Positions 38,634 through 48,087 of a stretch of DNA of 64,000 nucleotides are shown piece after piece. The stretch is from an uncultured Actinomycetes bacterium. Its GTDB lineage: Bacteria; Actinomycetota; Thermoleophilia; Solirubrobacterales; Solirubrobacteraceae. The position numbers and the translations under genes were made by a program. How positions within the stretch are numbered: the first letter of the stretch is position 1; every line of letters begins with the position of its first letter. The notes under the pieces are model-generated. The model saw nothing but the letters and a program-made list of their open reading frames with translations, was not told where the DNA came from and did not search any database. The stretch is taken from assembly GCA_937888775.1 (NCBI GenBank), contig CALAQT010000179.1, positions 1 through 64,000 on the forward strand. Direction: 5' to 3'.

Positions 38634-39110
38634 ATGCGCAGAGGACTGATCGCAGCACTGGGATTGATCGGACTGGCCGTCGGCCCGGGACTTCTGGCCT
38701 CAGCGATGGCGGCCTCAAAGACTCCTCGCAAGCGCGCGTTCTCTGAGATAAACGTGGGAGCGATGATCAGCATGAGCGGTCTGCGGTTTGAGTCCGTCTA
38801 TCGGGTCAAGCGCTCTCCCGACGGGGGCGGTGCAGCGATCCAGGACGGGACCGTCGCCGGCACTACCTTCCCGCTGAACGGCCGCGACGCCGTCACGACC
38901 TACTTTGCCGACGGCGTGCGACGCACCGAGGACAGCTTCACCCTGAGTCCGCCTCACACGGACGGCACCGGAACGATCACCGGCAGCGGGAAATGCGTCG
39001 GGGGAACCGGGATCCACAAGGCGGAAAAGTGCACCTATACGATCACGGGCACGTATAACACGAACACCACCGTCGTCAAGATCGAGATCACGGGGACGGA
39101 CACGCGCTGA
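38634..39110 (+). CDS. Secreted protein of unknown function
   Basis: 158 residues. Residues 1-26 form a signal peptide with an Ala-Met-Ala-Ala cleavage region. The mature part is beta-rich (VYRVKRSPDGGGAAIQDGTV, TITGSGKCVGGTGIH, YTITGTYNTNT) with two Cys (in GKCV and EKCTY) that may form a disulfide. It resembles small secreted dirigent/allene-oxide-cyclase-like barrels in pattern, but this is weak. GGGAGG precedes ATG 38634. Confidence 0.65.
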   Translation: MRRGLIAALGLIGLAVGPGLLASAMAASKTPRKRAFSEINVGAMISMSGLRFESVYRVKRSPDGGGAAIQDGTVAGTTFPLNGRDAVTTYFADGVRRTEDSFTLSPPHTDGTGTITGSGKCVGGTGIHKAEKCTYTITGTYNTNTTVVKIEITGTDTR

Positions 39111-39129
39111 GCAGAAGGTGCTGCGCACG

Positions 39130-39291
39130 GTGAATGGGGTTCGACGGGCGTTCCTCGACATGCAGAACCGCCCCAGTCTGTCGTGTGAGCCTGCGTGGAT
39201 GCTGGCCCACGGCATCGCTGCGCTGGCGGATGAGCTGGTTGGTCCGGCATTGGCGAGTGCGTTGGCAGCTGCTGAGTCTTTCTCGCAGTGA
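39130..39291 (+). CDS. Possible small protein
   Basis: A 53-residue reading frame from GTG 39130 to TGA 39289 reads as a plausible helical protein (GVRRAFLDMQNRPSLSCEPA, then WMLAHGIAALADELVG). The helical second half is amphipathic. It is too short for firm assignment and lacks a clear leader. It lies between the secreted protein and a frameshifted oxidoreductase. Confidence 0.3.
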   Translation: MNGVRRAFLDMQNRPSLSCEPAWMLAHGIAALADELVGPALASALAAAESFSQ

Positions 39292-39368
39292 CCGCATCCG
39301 TAGTTGCCTTGGGTAATTTGCGGGGCGTTACCGTCGGCGCCCGCCAAGCCAGCCGGTAGCGTGGCGCC

Positions 39369-40570
39369 GTGCTCGGTCGGAAATCTCCTTTCGGTCGTAA
39401 GTCCGTTCCCGAGCCCGGCGCGACTGCGCTGGAGGTTGTGATCGCCGGCGGGGGTGTAGCGGCGCTGGAGACGGCTTTGCGCTGCACGAGCTGGCTGGCG
39501 ACCGGGTGAAGCTGACGCTCTTGGCGCCGACCGCCGACTTCATCTACCGGCCGGTGGCGGTGCTCGAGCCGTTCGTCGGTGTGCCTCCTCGCCAGCTGGC
39601 GTTGGCGAAGGTAGCGGCTGAGCTGAGTGCAACGCTTGAGCACGACAGTCTGGCTGCGGTCGACTGCGACCGACGGGTGCTGCACACCGGCGGGCAGCGC
39701 GAGCTTCGCTATGACGCCTTGGTGGTCGCCGTCGGGGCCAGGACCGGCGAGGTCTTGCCAGGCGTCGTCGCGATGGACGTCTTACGCATGAACGAGAGCC
39801 TGCATGGGTTGATCGAGGAGATCGACAGCGGCTCCGTTCGCAGCCTTGCCTTCGTGGCTCCCAGATCGACGTGGCCGCTGCCGGCCTACGAGGTGGCACT
39901 TCTTGCCCGGAGGCGCGCTCGCGAGCAGAACGTCGATCTGGACATCGCGATTATCACCGCAGAGCAGCAACCGCTGGCCGTCTTCGGCGAGAGCGTCAGC
40001 GCCGGCGTAGCCGGACTGTTGGCCGACGCCGACATCCAGTTGATGGTCGGCGCTTGCGTCAAGTCGTCCTCGGGCAAGCTCATCGCGAACCCGGGCGAGC
40101 GCGAGCTTCGGTTCGACCGCGTGGTGGCGGTCCCGCGGCTGGCGGGGCCAGCCATCACCGGGCTGCCGGCGGACGCTGACGGGTTCCTGGCGGTCACCTC
40201 GCACTGCGAGGTGTCCGGCGTCGAGCGCGTGTATGCCGCTGGGGATGCCACTGACTTCCCCGTGAAGTTCGGCGGGATCGCCGCGCAGCAGGCCGACGCC
40301 GCCGCGGCCTCAATCGCTTCAATGGCCGGCGTACCCACGGAGCCGAGGCCTTTCGATGGGACCGTCCATGGCGTCCTGCTGAGCGGCCGCAAGCAGGGGA
40401 GTCTGTATTTCACTGCCCGCATCGAGGGAGGCCTCGCGCTTGACTCGCGGATCGGCGAGACTCCGACGTGGGCGTCCGAGGCGAAAATCGCCGCGCGATA
40501 CCTTGGGCCCTATCTGGACGAGCTGTGGGCGGCGGGTCCTCCGTGGCGCCGGGCCGCGCGGGCACCATGA
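39369..40570 (+). pseudogene. Frameshifted NAD(P)/FAD-dependent oxidoreductase (SQR-like)
   Basis: GTG 39369 begins EVVIAGGGVAALETAL, an FAD-binding motif, then the frame shifts and stops. The +2 frame continues from 39482 as LHELAGDRVKLTLLAPTADF and runs as a 354-residue sulfide:quinone-reductase/HcaD-like protein to 40570 (FIYRPVAVLEPF, VYAAGDATDFP). Insertion of one G at 39479/39480 would restore LALHELAGD, so a one-base deletion is the lesion. If the sequence is right, the gene is split; no catalytic function can be assumed. Confidence 0.8.
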
Positions 40571-40623
40571 CCCACGACTACAAGCGTACGCGCCGGCATG
40601 ATGGCGCGGAAGTCCTCCTTGAA

Positions 40624-40648
40624 AGTGTACGGGACTTCGCCGTACACT
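40624..40648. promoter_or_regulatory. Inverted-repeat operator upstream of tacA-like antitoxin
   Basis: AGTGTACGG (40624-40632) and its exact reverse complement CCGTACACT (40640-40648) are separated by 7 bp. The site ends 6 bp before the antitoxin start at 40655. This is where the TacA/RHH dimers of TacAT-type modules usually bind to repress their own promoter. Confidence 0.75.
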
Positions 40649-40654
40649 GCGGTC

Positions 40655-40930
40655 ATGGCCGGCTCCGCGAAAACTCGCCGCATCGAGATCCGCGTCACCG
40701 ACGAGGAGCACTCGCTCGAAGAGGCCGCGGCTACGGCGCTCGGCGTCACGCTCAGCGAGTTCTTCCGACGAGCTGCGCGCGAAAGCGCCGAGGAAGTCTT
40801 GGCTGAGCGGTCGAGGATCGTGCTCGACGATAAGGAAGCCGCGCGTTTCCTGGACGCGATCGAGCACCCGGGGCGGTTTGAGACAGGTCTGGAGCGGCTC
40901 GCCGCACGCCCCTCTGTCCTCCCGTCGTGA
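40655..40930 (+). CDS. DUF1778/TacA-type antitoxin
   Basis: 91 residues. The N-terminal ribbon-helix-helix (TRRIEIRVTDEEHSLEEAA, then TLSEFFRRAA) is followed by a disordered toxin-binding C terminus (IVLDDKEAARFLDAIE), as in TacA antitoxins. ATG 40655 gives the canonical RHH start. The upstream in-frame codons overlap the operator. The stop overlaps the toxin's GTG in GTGA. Its partner is the GNAT toxin immediately downstream. Confidence 0.9.
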   Translation: MAGSAKTRRIEIRVTDEEHSLEEAAATALGVTLSEFFRRAARESAEEVLAERSRIVLDDKEAARFLDAIEHPGRFETGLERLAARPSVLPS

Positions 40931-41487
40931 GCCAGCTGCGGCCCGTCGAGCCGCTCGATCCAAAGCGCCACCAGGTCAAGGATTTCCGCTGCGGGCAGCC
41001 GAGTCTCGATCGTTGGCTGCAGGCCTACGCCGGACAATCGCAGCGCCGCGACGTTGCTCGAACGTTTGTCGCCGCCGACTCCGAGCCAATGGCGGTCGGC
41101 TACTACACGCTCGTCGCCGGCCAGGTCGAGCATGCCGCTGCGCCCGCCGCCGTAAGGGCCGGCGTCTTCCGGCACTTTCCGATTCCGGTATGTCTTATCG
41201 CGCGCCTGGCGGTCGACCAGATCTGGCAGGGGCGCGGGCTCGGCAGCGACCTGCTCCGCGACGCGCTACGACGGATCCTCGCCGCGGCGGACCAGATCGG
41301 GATCCGGGCCGTCCTCGTCGACGCGATCGACGATGGTGCCGCGGCCTTCTATCGGCGGTATGGCTTCGAGCCGGCCTCGACCGATCCGCTCACCCTGATG
41401 GTCCCCCTCGCCGCGGTCCGCTCACAGATCAGCCCGCCGCCGCAGCCGGTCCGCCCGAGCCCGATGCAGGGCGAGACTCGGGGCTAG
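40927..41487 (+). CDS. TacT-type GNAT acetyltransferase toxin
   Basis: 186 residues. The GNAT fold has a DFRCGQPSLDRWLQ-like segment near the N terminus, then VDQIWQGRGLGSDLLRDAL (the acetyl-CoA motif A, Q/RxxGxG) and AAFYRRYGFEPA. TacT-type toxins acetylate charged tRNAs and halt translation. The GTG start overlaps the antitoxin stop. A Pro-rich C-terminal tail of ~25 residues follows the domain. The pair is complete and probably functional. Confidence 0.9.
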   Translation: MSQLRPVEPLDPKRHQVKDFRCGQPSLDRWLQAYAGQSQRRDVARTFVAADSEPMAVGYYTLVAGQVEHAAAPAAVRAGVFRHFPIPVCLIARLAVDQIWQGRGLGSDLLRDALRRILAAADQIGIRAVLVDAIDDGAAAFYRRYGFEPASTDPLTLMVPLAAVRSQISPPPQPVRPSPMQGETRG

Positions 41488-41799
41488 CAGACCGTCCGCT
41501 GCGTCTCATATCCCAACGGCCAGCGGACGCTCCGCTGAGGGGTCGGGTCCGGGCGCCGTCGGCGTCTCACAGCCGAAAGTGGAGAGGACACGCACGAGGC
41601 GATGGCCGGAGCTCCGCGGGCCGTGACCGCTTCCGTCGCCCGCTACTCACACCCCAACACGAACGCGGCCGGGACCAGGGCAGCGGTGAGCCCGCCTCGG
41701 GGGAGATGTGGCACTGCGCAGTCTGTCTTGCAGGACTGCGAGAAAAGTGATATCTATTAGATAGCAGTTTTATGAGGCACCGCTCCACGGGGAGGGATC
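41488..41799. other. Intergenic DNA between toxin and SPFH gene
   Basis: No gene recognised. It contains a 7-bp-stem hairpin CGCAGTC/GACTGCG (41717-41740) and a perfect 13-bp palindrome TATCTATTAGATA (41751-41763), 37 bp before the SPFH gene start. Confidence 0.55.
41751..41763. promoter_or_regulatory. Palindrome upstream of SPFH gene
   Basis: TATCTATTAGATA is a perfect palindrome around a central T, in an AT-rich patch ending 36 bp before ATG 41800. It may be an operator or part of the promoter. The dyad symmetry is certain, the function inferred. Confidence 0.5.
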
Positions 41800-42717
41800 A
41801 TGAATCAAGCAGTCCAGCAATACCGCCAGCCCGAGGCGACTCCGGTCGGGCACTCGGGGACCCGCGTCGTCATCCAGGAACGCCCCGCCTGGGCGATCAG
41901 CGGCTGGATCGGCGTGCTCGTCATCGCCGCCTGTATCGCCGCCACGATTCTGCTCGCCCAAGGCTCGGCCGCGTGGGTCGCCGTCCTGCCCGCGGTCGCC
42001 GGGTCGGTCATCTTGACCTCGCTGATCATCGTGCAACCCGGTCATACCAAGGTCGTGCGGTTCTTCGGGAGCTACGTCGGCACCGTGCGTCGTACCGGCC
42101 TGTGGTGGATCTTGCCGCTGGCGGACCGGCGGAGCCTGAGCATTCGGGTCAGGAACTTCGAGACCAACCATCTGAAGGTCAACGACGCTGACGGCAACCC
42201 GGTGGAGATCGCCTCGATTGTCGTCTGGCAGGTGGCCGATACCTCGCGGGCGGTCTACGCCGTCGATGACTACGTCAACTTCGTTGAGGTCCAGGCCGAG
42301 TCGGCGTTGCGCCACGTCGCGACGACCCATCCCTACGACGACCCCGCGGGCGGGGGAACGTCGTTGCGCGGCAACGTCGACGTCGTTGCCGCAGAGCTCG
42401 CCCAGGAGGTGGCCCAGCGGGTCGTCATCGCCGGGGTCGAGATCGTCGAGGTGCGCATCAGCCATCTGGCCTACGCCTCGGAGATCGCCCAGGCGATGCT
42501 GCGCCGACAGCAGGCCAACGCCGTCGTCGCGGCGCGCTCGCGGATCGTCGAGGGTGCCGTGGGGATGGTGGAAATGGCCCTCGCCCGGCTCAATGAGCGC
42601 GGCATCGTCGAGCTCGACGAGGAGCGCAAAGCAGCGATGGTCAGCAACCTGATGGTCGTGCTCTGCGGTGACCAACCGGCGTCCCCGGTCGTCAATACCG
42701 GGACGCTCTATACGTGA
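41800..42717 (+). CDS. SPFH/band 7 membrane protein
   Basis: 305 residues. Two adjacent membrane helices at about residues 33-80 ([39 protein letters not shown]) are followed by an SPFH domain ([61 protein letters not shown]). The layout matches bacterial stomatin/SPFH proteins of the HflC-like, slipin-like kind. GGGGAGGGATC precedes ATG 41800. The stop overlaps the downstream small gene in GTGA, so it is coupled to it. Confidence 0.88.
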   Translation: MNQAVQQYRQPEATPVGHSGTRVVIQERPAWAISGWIGVLVIAACIAATILLAQGSAAWVAVLPAVAGSVILTSLIIVQPGHTKVVRFFGSYVGTVRRTGLWWILPLADRRSLSIRVRNFETNHLKVNDADGNPVEIASIVVWQVADTSRAVYAVDDYVNFVEVQAESALRHVATTHPYDDPAGGGTSLRGNVDVVAAELAQEVAQRVVIAGVEIVEVRISHLAYASEIAQAMLRRQQANAVVAARSRIVEGAVGMVEMALARLNERGIVELDEERKAAMVSNLMVVLCGDQPASPVVNTGTLYT

Positions 42718-42917
42718 GCCATGAGCGCAAACAGGTGCTGCTGCGCATCGACCCGACGGTCCACGATGCCCTGGCCCGGTGGGCCGCTGACGAGTTCCGC
42801 AGCCTCAACGCCCACGTCGAGATGCTGCTGCGGCAGGCCCTCAACGACGCGGGCCGGATGCCTCAACACGCGGGGTCCCTGCCCAAGCGCGGCCGGCCCC
42901 CCACCCGTAGCGGCTGA
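42714..42917 (+). CDS. Small Arc/RHH-like DNA-binding protein coupled to SPFH gene
   Basis: 67 residues. The sequence KQVLLRIDPTVHDALARWAA, then EFRSLNAHVEMLLRQAL, fits a ribbon-helix-helix fold (one strand, two helices) of Arc/toxin-antitoxin type, with a basic tail KRGRPPTRSG. GTG 42714 overlaps the SPFH stop. SPFH genes are often followed by such an RHH gene in actinobacteria. It may autoregulate the pair (inferred). Confidence 0.75.
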   Translation: MSHERKQVLLRIDPTVHDALARWAADEFRSLNAHVEMLLRQALNDAGRMPQHAGSLPKRGRPPTRSG

Positions 42918-43094
42918 CAGAGGGCCGTCGCTACCACAACCTGCACATCGACGGCGCCGACGGCCACGCCCAGAATCACAGACAGACACCCGTCGGAACC
43001 GTGCCCCTACTCGCGCCCATCGCCACCGCCGCCGGTCGACCGACCTCCGACCGTCCCGCCCAGACCATCCGATACCCAATCAAGGACCACAACA

Positions 43095-43319
43095 ATGAGA
43101 ACGCGGCTCAGGGCCAATACCTACACGGCATACAGCATCGGCTGCGCCGCCGTGTGGGCCGTCATCCTCGTCGTCACGCAGACCCAGACGGATTCTCACA
43201 CACGGAACGCGATTCGGCTGATGTGTCTCGGCTGGTGGATCGGATGGACGTCGGCCACTATCGCCCGGGTCGTCTATCCGCCGCCGAAGAAGAGGCGGTC
43301 GACGGTCACCACCACCTGA
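43095..43319 (+). CDS. Small two-helix membrane protein
   Basis: 74 residues with two hydrophobic helices (SIGCAAVWAVILVV and LMCLGWWIGWTSATIARVV) joined by a short polar loop, and a basic C terminus (PPPKKRRST). AAGGACC precedes ATG 43095. No family is recognised. It sits between the RHH gene and a decayed methyltransferase. Confidence 0.55.
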   Translation: MRTRLRANTYTAYSIGCAAVWAVILVVTQTQTDSHTRNAIRLMCLGWWIGWTSATIARVVYPPPKKRRSTVTTT

Positions 43320-43447
43320 GGGTCGATGCCATGGGACCGACCGCCTGGTGCCGGAGCGGTCCGGCCTCCTTCCGAAGCGCGTCCTCTCGTGGTTCGACCA
43401 GCAGACGCGCCCCGGCGTCCGATGAGGGGGTCCGACGCCCGCGACCT

Positions 43448-43908
43448 GCCGACGGGTTGCCGCACCGCCGCGAGGGTGAGGGCGTCCTGCTCGATCACGT
43501 GCCGCGCGACGCGCGGCGAATCCTGGACCTCGGCACGGGGGACGGACGCCTGCTCGCCCTGCTGCGGCTGGCCCGACCCGACTGCGTCGGCGTTGGTCTC
43601 GATGTCTCCGAGCCAATGCTCAAGGCCGCACATGAGCGGTTCGCGGACCAGCGTGGCATCGAACTGGTGCGCCATGACCTCGCCGAGCCGCTGCCCGACC
43701 TCGGCAGCTCGAACATGTCGCCTCGCCGACTCCGCGCTTGCACAGTGCTTTCTATCAGGCGCTCGGCTACGCCCCCGACTTCGAAGATCCTTCCAACCAC
43801 CTGCTCGACGCTGAGACACAGCTTGGCTGGTTGCGCGATATCGGCTTCACCGATGTCGATTGCTATTGGAAGTGGCTGGAGATGGCGCTGCTACTCGGCG
43901 TCAAATAG
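43448..43908 (+). pseudogene. SAM-dependent methyltransferase with internal deletion
   Basis: The first part reads LPHRREGEGVLLDHV, ILDLGTGDGRLLALL (motif I) and VGVGLDVSEPMLKAA (motif II) up to PLPDLGSS near 43717. A different frame starts at 43738 with LHSAFYQALGYAPD, LLDAETQLGWLRDI and CYWKWLEMALLLG, ending at 43906. In intact relatives about 45 further residues lie between these parts. An internal deletion of ~140 bp with a frame change is inferred. The N terminus upstream of 43448 is also unclear. Confidence 0.75.
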
Positions 43909-44382
43909 GAGTCAGATCACGCCGTTCCACACGTGTCGAGTCGGCGAAGACGAGCGGCAGGAGTATTCCTGGGGGATCGCTTCCCTTGGGAAAGCCAGCC
44001 GCGGACGCCTCGACGGCGACCCTCGCCGCCGATCAGCCGAAGGCCGGGCGCGGCGCCGCGAGCGGCGAGATCCGCCCTCGGCAAGACCGTCCGCAGACCA
44101 AGGTCTACCGCACGCCGGCCGGGTCGCCGATAGCGCGCTCGGCAAGAACCGGAGGCCCAGTTGATGCGTGCGCCGGAGCCTGATCGGCTCTGATGACCGC
44201 TGCGAGGGATGGTTGCGAGACGTGCATACGGCGGCGAGCTATCGGTGGACTCAGTGCTCGTGGGGTCACGGCACGACGCGGGCTTCTTCTCCCGACGGTG
44301 GTCGCTCCAGCCGAGGTGTCGGGAAGCTGCTCGGGCTCCGATCGGGGTTCCCGGTCTGAGAACGGGAGGCCGTCATTGCGGT
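43909..44382. other. Intergenic stretch without recognised gene
   Basis: Open frames on both strands look like shadow reading frames, rich in Arg, Ala and Pro, without family motifs or credible leaders. The minus-strand aldo/keto reductase ends at its right edge. Nothing supported. Confidence 0.4.
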
Positions 44383-45267
44383 CTAGGCGATGGCCGAGAG
44401 GTCCGCGAACTCGGCGTCAGTCAACTCGATGCCGGCGCCAAGCATGTTGTCCTCGAGATGCGCGACCGAGGAGGTGCCAGGGATCGGCAGCATCACGGGC
44501 GAGCGCTTGAGCAGCCACGCGAGCGCCAGCTGGGCCGGCGTCGCGCCGTGGTGGTTCGCCAGTTCGGCCAAGGGGCTGCTCGCACCGGCCAGCGAACCGG
44601 TGGCCAGCGGGCGGTAGGGGATAAACGCGATGTCGTGGCTGGTGCAGTAGTCCAACACGGGCTCTGCTGAGCGGTCGATCAGGTTGAATTGGTTCTGTAC
44701 CGACACGATGGCCGCGATCTCCTGCCCGGCCTTCAGCTGGTCGACCGACACCCCGGAGAGTCCGATGTGCCGGACCTTGCCCTCGTCCTGGAGCTTCTTT
44801 AGCTCGCCGATCTGGTCCTCGAACGGCACCTTCGGGTCGATGCGGTGCAACTGGAACAGGTCGATACGGTCCAGCTGCATGCGGCGCAGGCTCATCTCTG
44901 CTTCTTGGCGCAGATACTCCGGCCGGCCGACCGGCGGCCACTGGCTCGGGCCCGAGCCGGTGACCGGGCCGAAGCGCGTGAGCCCCGCCTTCGTCGCGAT
45001 CACGAGGCCCTCCGGGTACGGGTACAGCGCCTCCCGGATCAGTTCTTCAGCGACATAAGGTCCGTAGGAGTCGGCGGTGTCGAGGAAATTCACCCCGAGC
45101 TCGACCGCGCGCCGGAGCACGCCGATCGCCTCGTCGTGATCGCGCGGTGGGCCCCAAATGCCCGGTCCGGGGAGCTGCATCGTCCCGTAACCGAGACGAT
45201 TGATCGTGAGGTCGCCGCCGAGGCCAAACGTGCCTGCTCGCTGGGCGGGGAGGAGTTCCGCGGTCAT
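44383..45267 (-). CDS. Aldo/keto reductase
   Basis: 294 residues. AKR motifs: Asp/Tyr in NFLDTADSYGPYVAEELI, Lys in VIATKAGLTRFGP, the LDRIDLFQLHRID segment and KVRHIGLSGVSVDQ, then PIPGTSSVAHLEDNMLG (NADP-binding). The fold and length are standard for the AKR family of oxidoreductases. The natural substrate is unknown. ATG 45267 with AAGGGA upstream fits better than the distal ATG that would add 9 residues. Confidence 0.93.
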   Translation of the reverse strand: MTAELLPAQRAGTFGLGGDLTINRLGYGTMQLPGPGIWGPPRDHDEAIGVLRRAVELGVNFLDTADSYGPYVAEELIREALYPYPEGLVIATKAGLTRFGPVTGSGPSQWPPVGRPEYLRQEAEMSLRRMQLDRIDLFQLHRIDPKVPFEDQIGELKKLQDEGKVRHIGLSGVSVDQLKAGQEIAAIVSVQNQFNLIDRSAEPVLDYCTSHDIAFIPYRPLATGSLAGASSPLAELANHHGATPAQLALAWLLKRSPVMLPIPGTSSVAHLEDNMLGAGIELTDAEFADLSAIA

Positions 45268-45783
45268 CTCGTTCGTCCCTTCGGTAGGCGGCACCGGCAG
45301 CGCGGTGACTCACTGGGCCGCTTTCTTGGTTCTGTGGCTGACATCTATCGGTTCAATCGGATGGCAAGCCTAGTGAGCGCGCCAGCGACTTGGGCGACCC
45401 GTCGGAATCCACCACGAGGCCGCGCCCAAGGCCGCACAGCTCGCGGCTCTATCTCACAGCCCAAGGGCATGCGAACACCATGGTGAGATCCTGGGGCACG
45501 AAGGCTCTGGCTCCCGCATCACCTCGGTGTGCTGGGGCGCGTCGGGGCGCTCGGACCGTGCGCTTCTCCTCTTGAGCATTGGTGACGTGGGGACGTCAGC
45601 GCTGTTTGGCGTGGGCCGAGCGGCGGGGTGTGGGCAGGAGGCGATCCTGCTCCAGTCGTTGCAACTGAGCAGTGTCGGGCTTGATCGTTGAGGCGACCGG
45701 TTTTGCACGGTGGTGGTAGCGAGGGCGGGCGAGTAGGGGATCCTGTGGCTTGGACGGCCTCTGGTCGACGAGCGGCGGCTGAC
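45268..45783. other. Intergenic stretch without recognised gene
   Basis: No frame with family similarity. The minus-strand AKR starts at its left edge and the RND-type permease ends at its right. Nothing supported beyond unannotated short frames. Confidence 0.4.
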
Positions 45784-47895
45784 TTACGTGCGGGACGGCG
45801 AGGAATCCCTGATCGAGCTAGGGCTCGATTCGGTTACGCCCAACCGGTCGTGCAGGCGGCGCAGTGGACGGGACGACCACCAGTTCGCGCTGCCGAGTAG
45901 CCCCATCAGCGCGGGTACGAGTAGTCCGCGGACGGCGAACGCGTCGATCAGGACTGCGATGGCCGCGCCCACGCCGAGTTCCTTGAGGAACACGAGTTGG
46001 CTGGTCACGAACGCCCCGAGCGCGACAGCGAGGAGGATCGCCGCGGCGGTCACGATCGCGCCGGTTCGTTGCAGGCCGACGGCGACCGCGTCCGCGTTGG
46101 CGAGACCGCCGTCGTGGGCCTCCTTGATCCGGGTGAGCAGAAACACGCCGTAGTCGGTGGAGAGGCCGAACACGATCGCGACGAGAACGAGGAAGTCGGT
46201 TTGCTCGATCCCCTCGGGCTTGGTGAACCCCAACAGACCTGTGAGGTTGCCGTCTTGGAAGACCAGTACGAGGATGCCGGCGGTCGCTGCGGTGGTGAGC
46301 AGGTTCATCAGCAGCGCCTTGACCGGCAGCACCACGGAGCCAGTCATCAGCCACAGAACGCTCACCGTGAGCACGATGAGGAGCGCGATCGCGATCGGCA
46401 GCGTTCGCGAGGTCGCCGCGTGCTGGTCGATCAGGTCGGCCGTCGCACCACCCACTGCCACGGGATAGGGCGCGGGCTGTGCCCGGATCGCGTTCACGAG
46501 GCTCTGCGACCGTTGTGTGATCGGCGTACCACGAGCGTCGATGTCGATTTCCCAGGTGTCGCGGCCCAGGTCGCGCGGCGCTGAGGCGTGGTACACGCCG
46601 GACATCCGCTGCAGCCCGGCGGCGTAGCTGTGTATCGCCGGGCCGGCGTCGGTGGGGGCGCTGAGCGCGAGGATCACGGGGGTGGAGTCCGCCCCCGGGA
46701 AGTCCCGCGCGATCGCGTCCGAGACCGTGCGCGCGCTCTGGCCGGCCGGCAGCACGGACGCGTCGATCCCGCTCCAGCGGATCCCGAGGGCGGGCGTGGC
46801 GACGACCAGGAGCGCGACCGCGGTCAGCGCTGCGACCACGCCGGGGCGCCGCATCACGGCCCGCGCGAGGCGGTACCAGCGTCCGCTGCCCTCGGGCCCC
46901 GGCTTCACCTTCCCCAGCCGCCGTCCCATCAGCACCAGCAGGGCCGGCAGGAATACGACCGTGCCGGCAGCCGCGACCAGCGCGACCACCAGCCCACCGA
47001 GCCCCATCGAGACCAGGAAGCGCTGCGGGAACACTGTTAGGCACGCCATCGCAGCCGCCACCGTCACCGCGCTGAACAGCACCGTCCGCCCGGCGGTCTG
47101 CATCGTCCGACGCACGGCCAAGGCGACGTCGGCGCCGCGGCCGAGCTCCTCGCGGAAGCGTGAGACGCAGAACAGGCTGTAGTCGATCGCAAGCCCAAGA
47201 CCGAGACCGATCACCAGGTTCAGCGCGAACGGCGAGAGCGACAGCACCGAGTTGATCGCGCGCAGCAAGGCGAACGCGCCGAGAACGCTGAACCCCCCGA
47301 TCGCGACCGGCAGCAACGCCGCCACCCCACGGAACACCACCAGCGACAGCAGCGCGAGCAGCGGGAACGCGATCAGCTCCGCGATCGCGAGGGAGCTCGT
47401 CGCCTCGGCACCGGTCTGCTGGCCCGCGAGGGCCGTCCCGCCGAGCGCCACCGCGTGGTCTCCCGCGAACGCGTCCTGGAGGCGCTTGACGACATCGCTG
47501 TCGCTCGCCCCCGCGCGCAGCGTCGCGGCGACAAGCACCCGCCGACCGTCGCGTGACACGGCCGCAGACCGGCCCGAAGGCGGCGGAAGCGATACACGCG
47601 CGATCCCCGGATCGGTCCCGAGCGTGCGCGCGACCCGCGCCACCTCGGCGCTGGAACGCGGCGCGCGCACGAGCGCGATCACCCCGGCGCTCGCGGCCTC
47701 CCCGGTCGCACGCTCGATCCGCTCCCGCGCGCGAGTCGCCTGGGAGCCAGGATCCTCGAACGCGTTCGAAGCGCCGAAGCTACCCGGCGCCGGACCACCA
47801 ATCACACCAACGACCACGAACAGGAGCCCGCCAACTAGGGCCACCCGACGCGGCCGCGAGCACGCCAGAGTCGCCAAGCGCCCGAGCACCGTCAC
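45784..47895 (-). CDS. MMPL/RND-type membrane transporter
   Basis: About 703 residues. There are two halves, each with an early helix, a large extracytoplasmic domain, then five clustered helices. VIGLGLGLAIDYSLFCVSRFREE and VAIVFGLSTDYGVFLLTRIKEA are the MMPL/RND helix-4-like motifs with the conserved Asp-Tyr. It exports lipids or drugs in mycobacterial relatives; the substrate here is unknown. GTG 47895 is chosen as it starts VTVLGRLATLACSRPRRV, the usual N terminus. Codons upstream look like unrelated leader DNA. Confidence 0.9.
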   Translation of the reverse strand: MTVLGRLATLACSRPRRVALVGGLLFVVVGVIGGPAPGSFGASNAFEDPGSQATRARERIERATGEAASAGVIALVRAPRSSAEVARVARTLGTDPGIARVSLPPPSGRSAAVSRDGRRVLVAATLRAGASDSDVVKRLQDAFAGDHAVALGGTALAGQQTGAEATSSLAIAELIAFPLLALLSLVVFRGVAALLPVAIGGFSVLGAFALLRAINSVLSLSPFALNLVIGLGLGLAIDYSLFCVSRFREELGRGADVALAVRRTMQTAGRTVLFSAVTVAAAMACLTVFPQRFLVSMGLGGLVVALVAAAGTVVFLPALLVLMGRRLGKVKPGPEGSGRWYRLARAVMRRPGVVAALTAVALLVVATPALGIRWSGIDASVLPAGQSARTVSDAIARDFPGADSTPVILALSAPTDAGPAIHSYAAGLQRMSGVYHASAPRDLGRDTWEIDIDARGTPITQRSQSLVNAIRAQPAPYPVAVGGATADLIDQHAATSRTLPIAIALLIVLTVSVLWLMTGSVVLPVKALLMNLLTTAATAGILVLVFQDGNLTGLLGFTKPEGIEQTDFLVLVAIVFGLSTDYGVFLLTRIKEAHDGGLANADAVAVGLQRTGAIVTAAAILLAVALGAFVTSQLVFLKELGVGAAIAVLIDAFAVRGLLVPALMGLLGSANWWSSRPLRRLHDRLGVTESSPSSIRDSSPSRT

Positions 47896-48087
47896 CCGCC
47901 GCCCGCGGCCCGATCGGTAACCGCCGAGGTTTGCGGCTGGGCGCCCAGGAGGGGACGCATCCGCTCGCGCTCCGTCGTCGTCTTCACCGCTGTGTTTTGC
48001 ATGCGCCAACGCTAAGCGCCGGCGGGCGATCGCACATCGGCCCACGGGCCTCAGTTGGAGTCCGACCGCAGTCGGAGATGCCAACCG

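Noticed and set aside
45818..47044. A 408-codon minus-strand frame overlapping the MMPL-type gene
   Set aside because: It is out of frame with the clear transporter motifs and extremely Arg-rich; a shadow frame.
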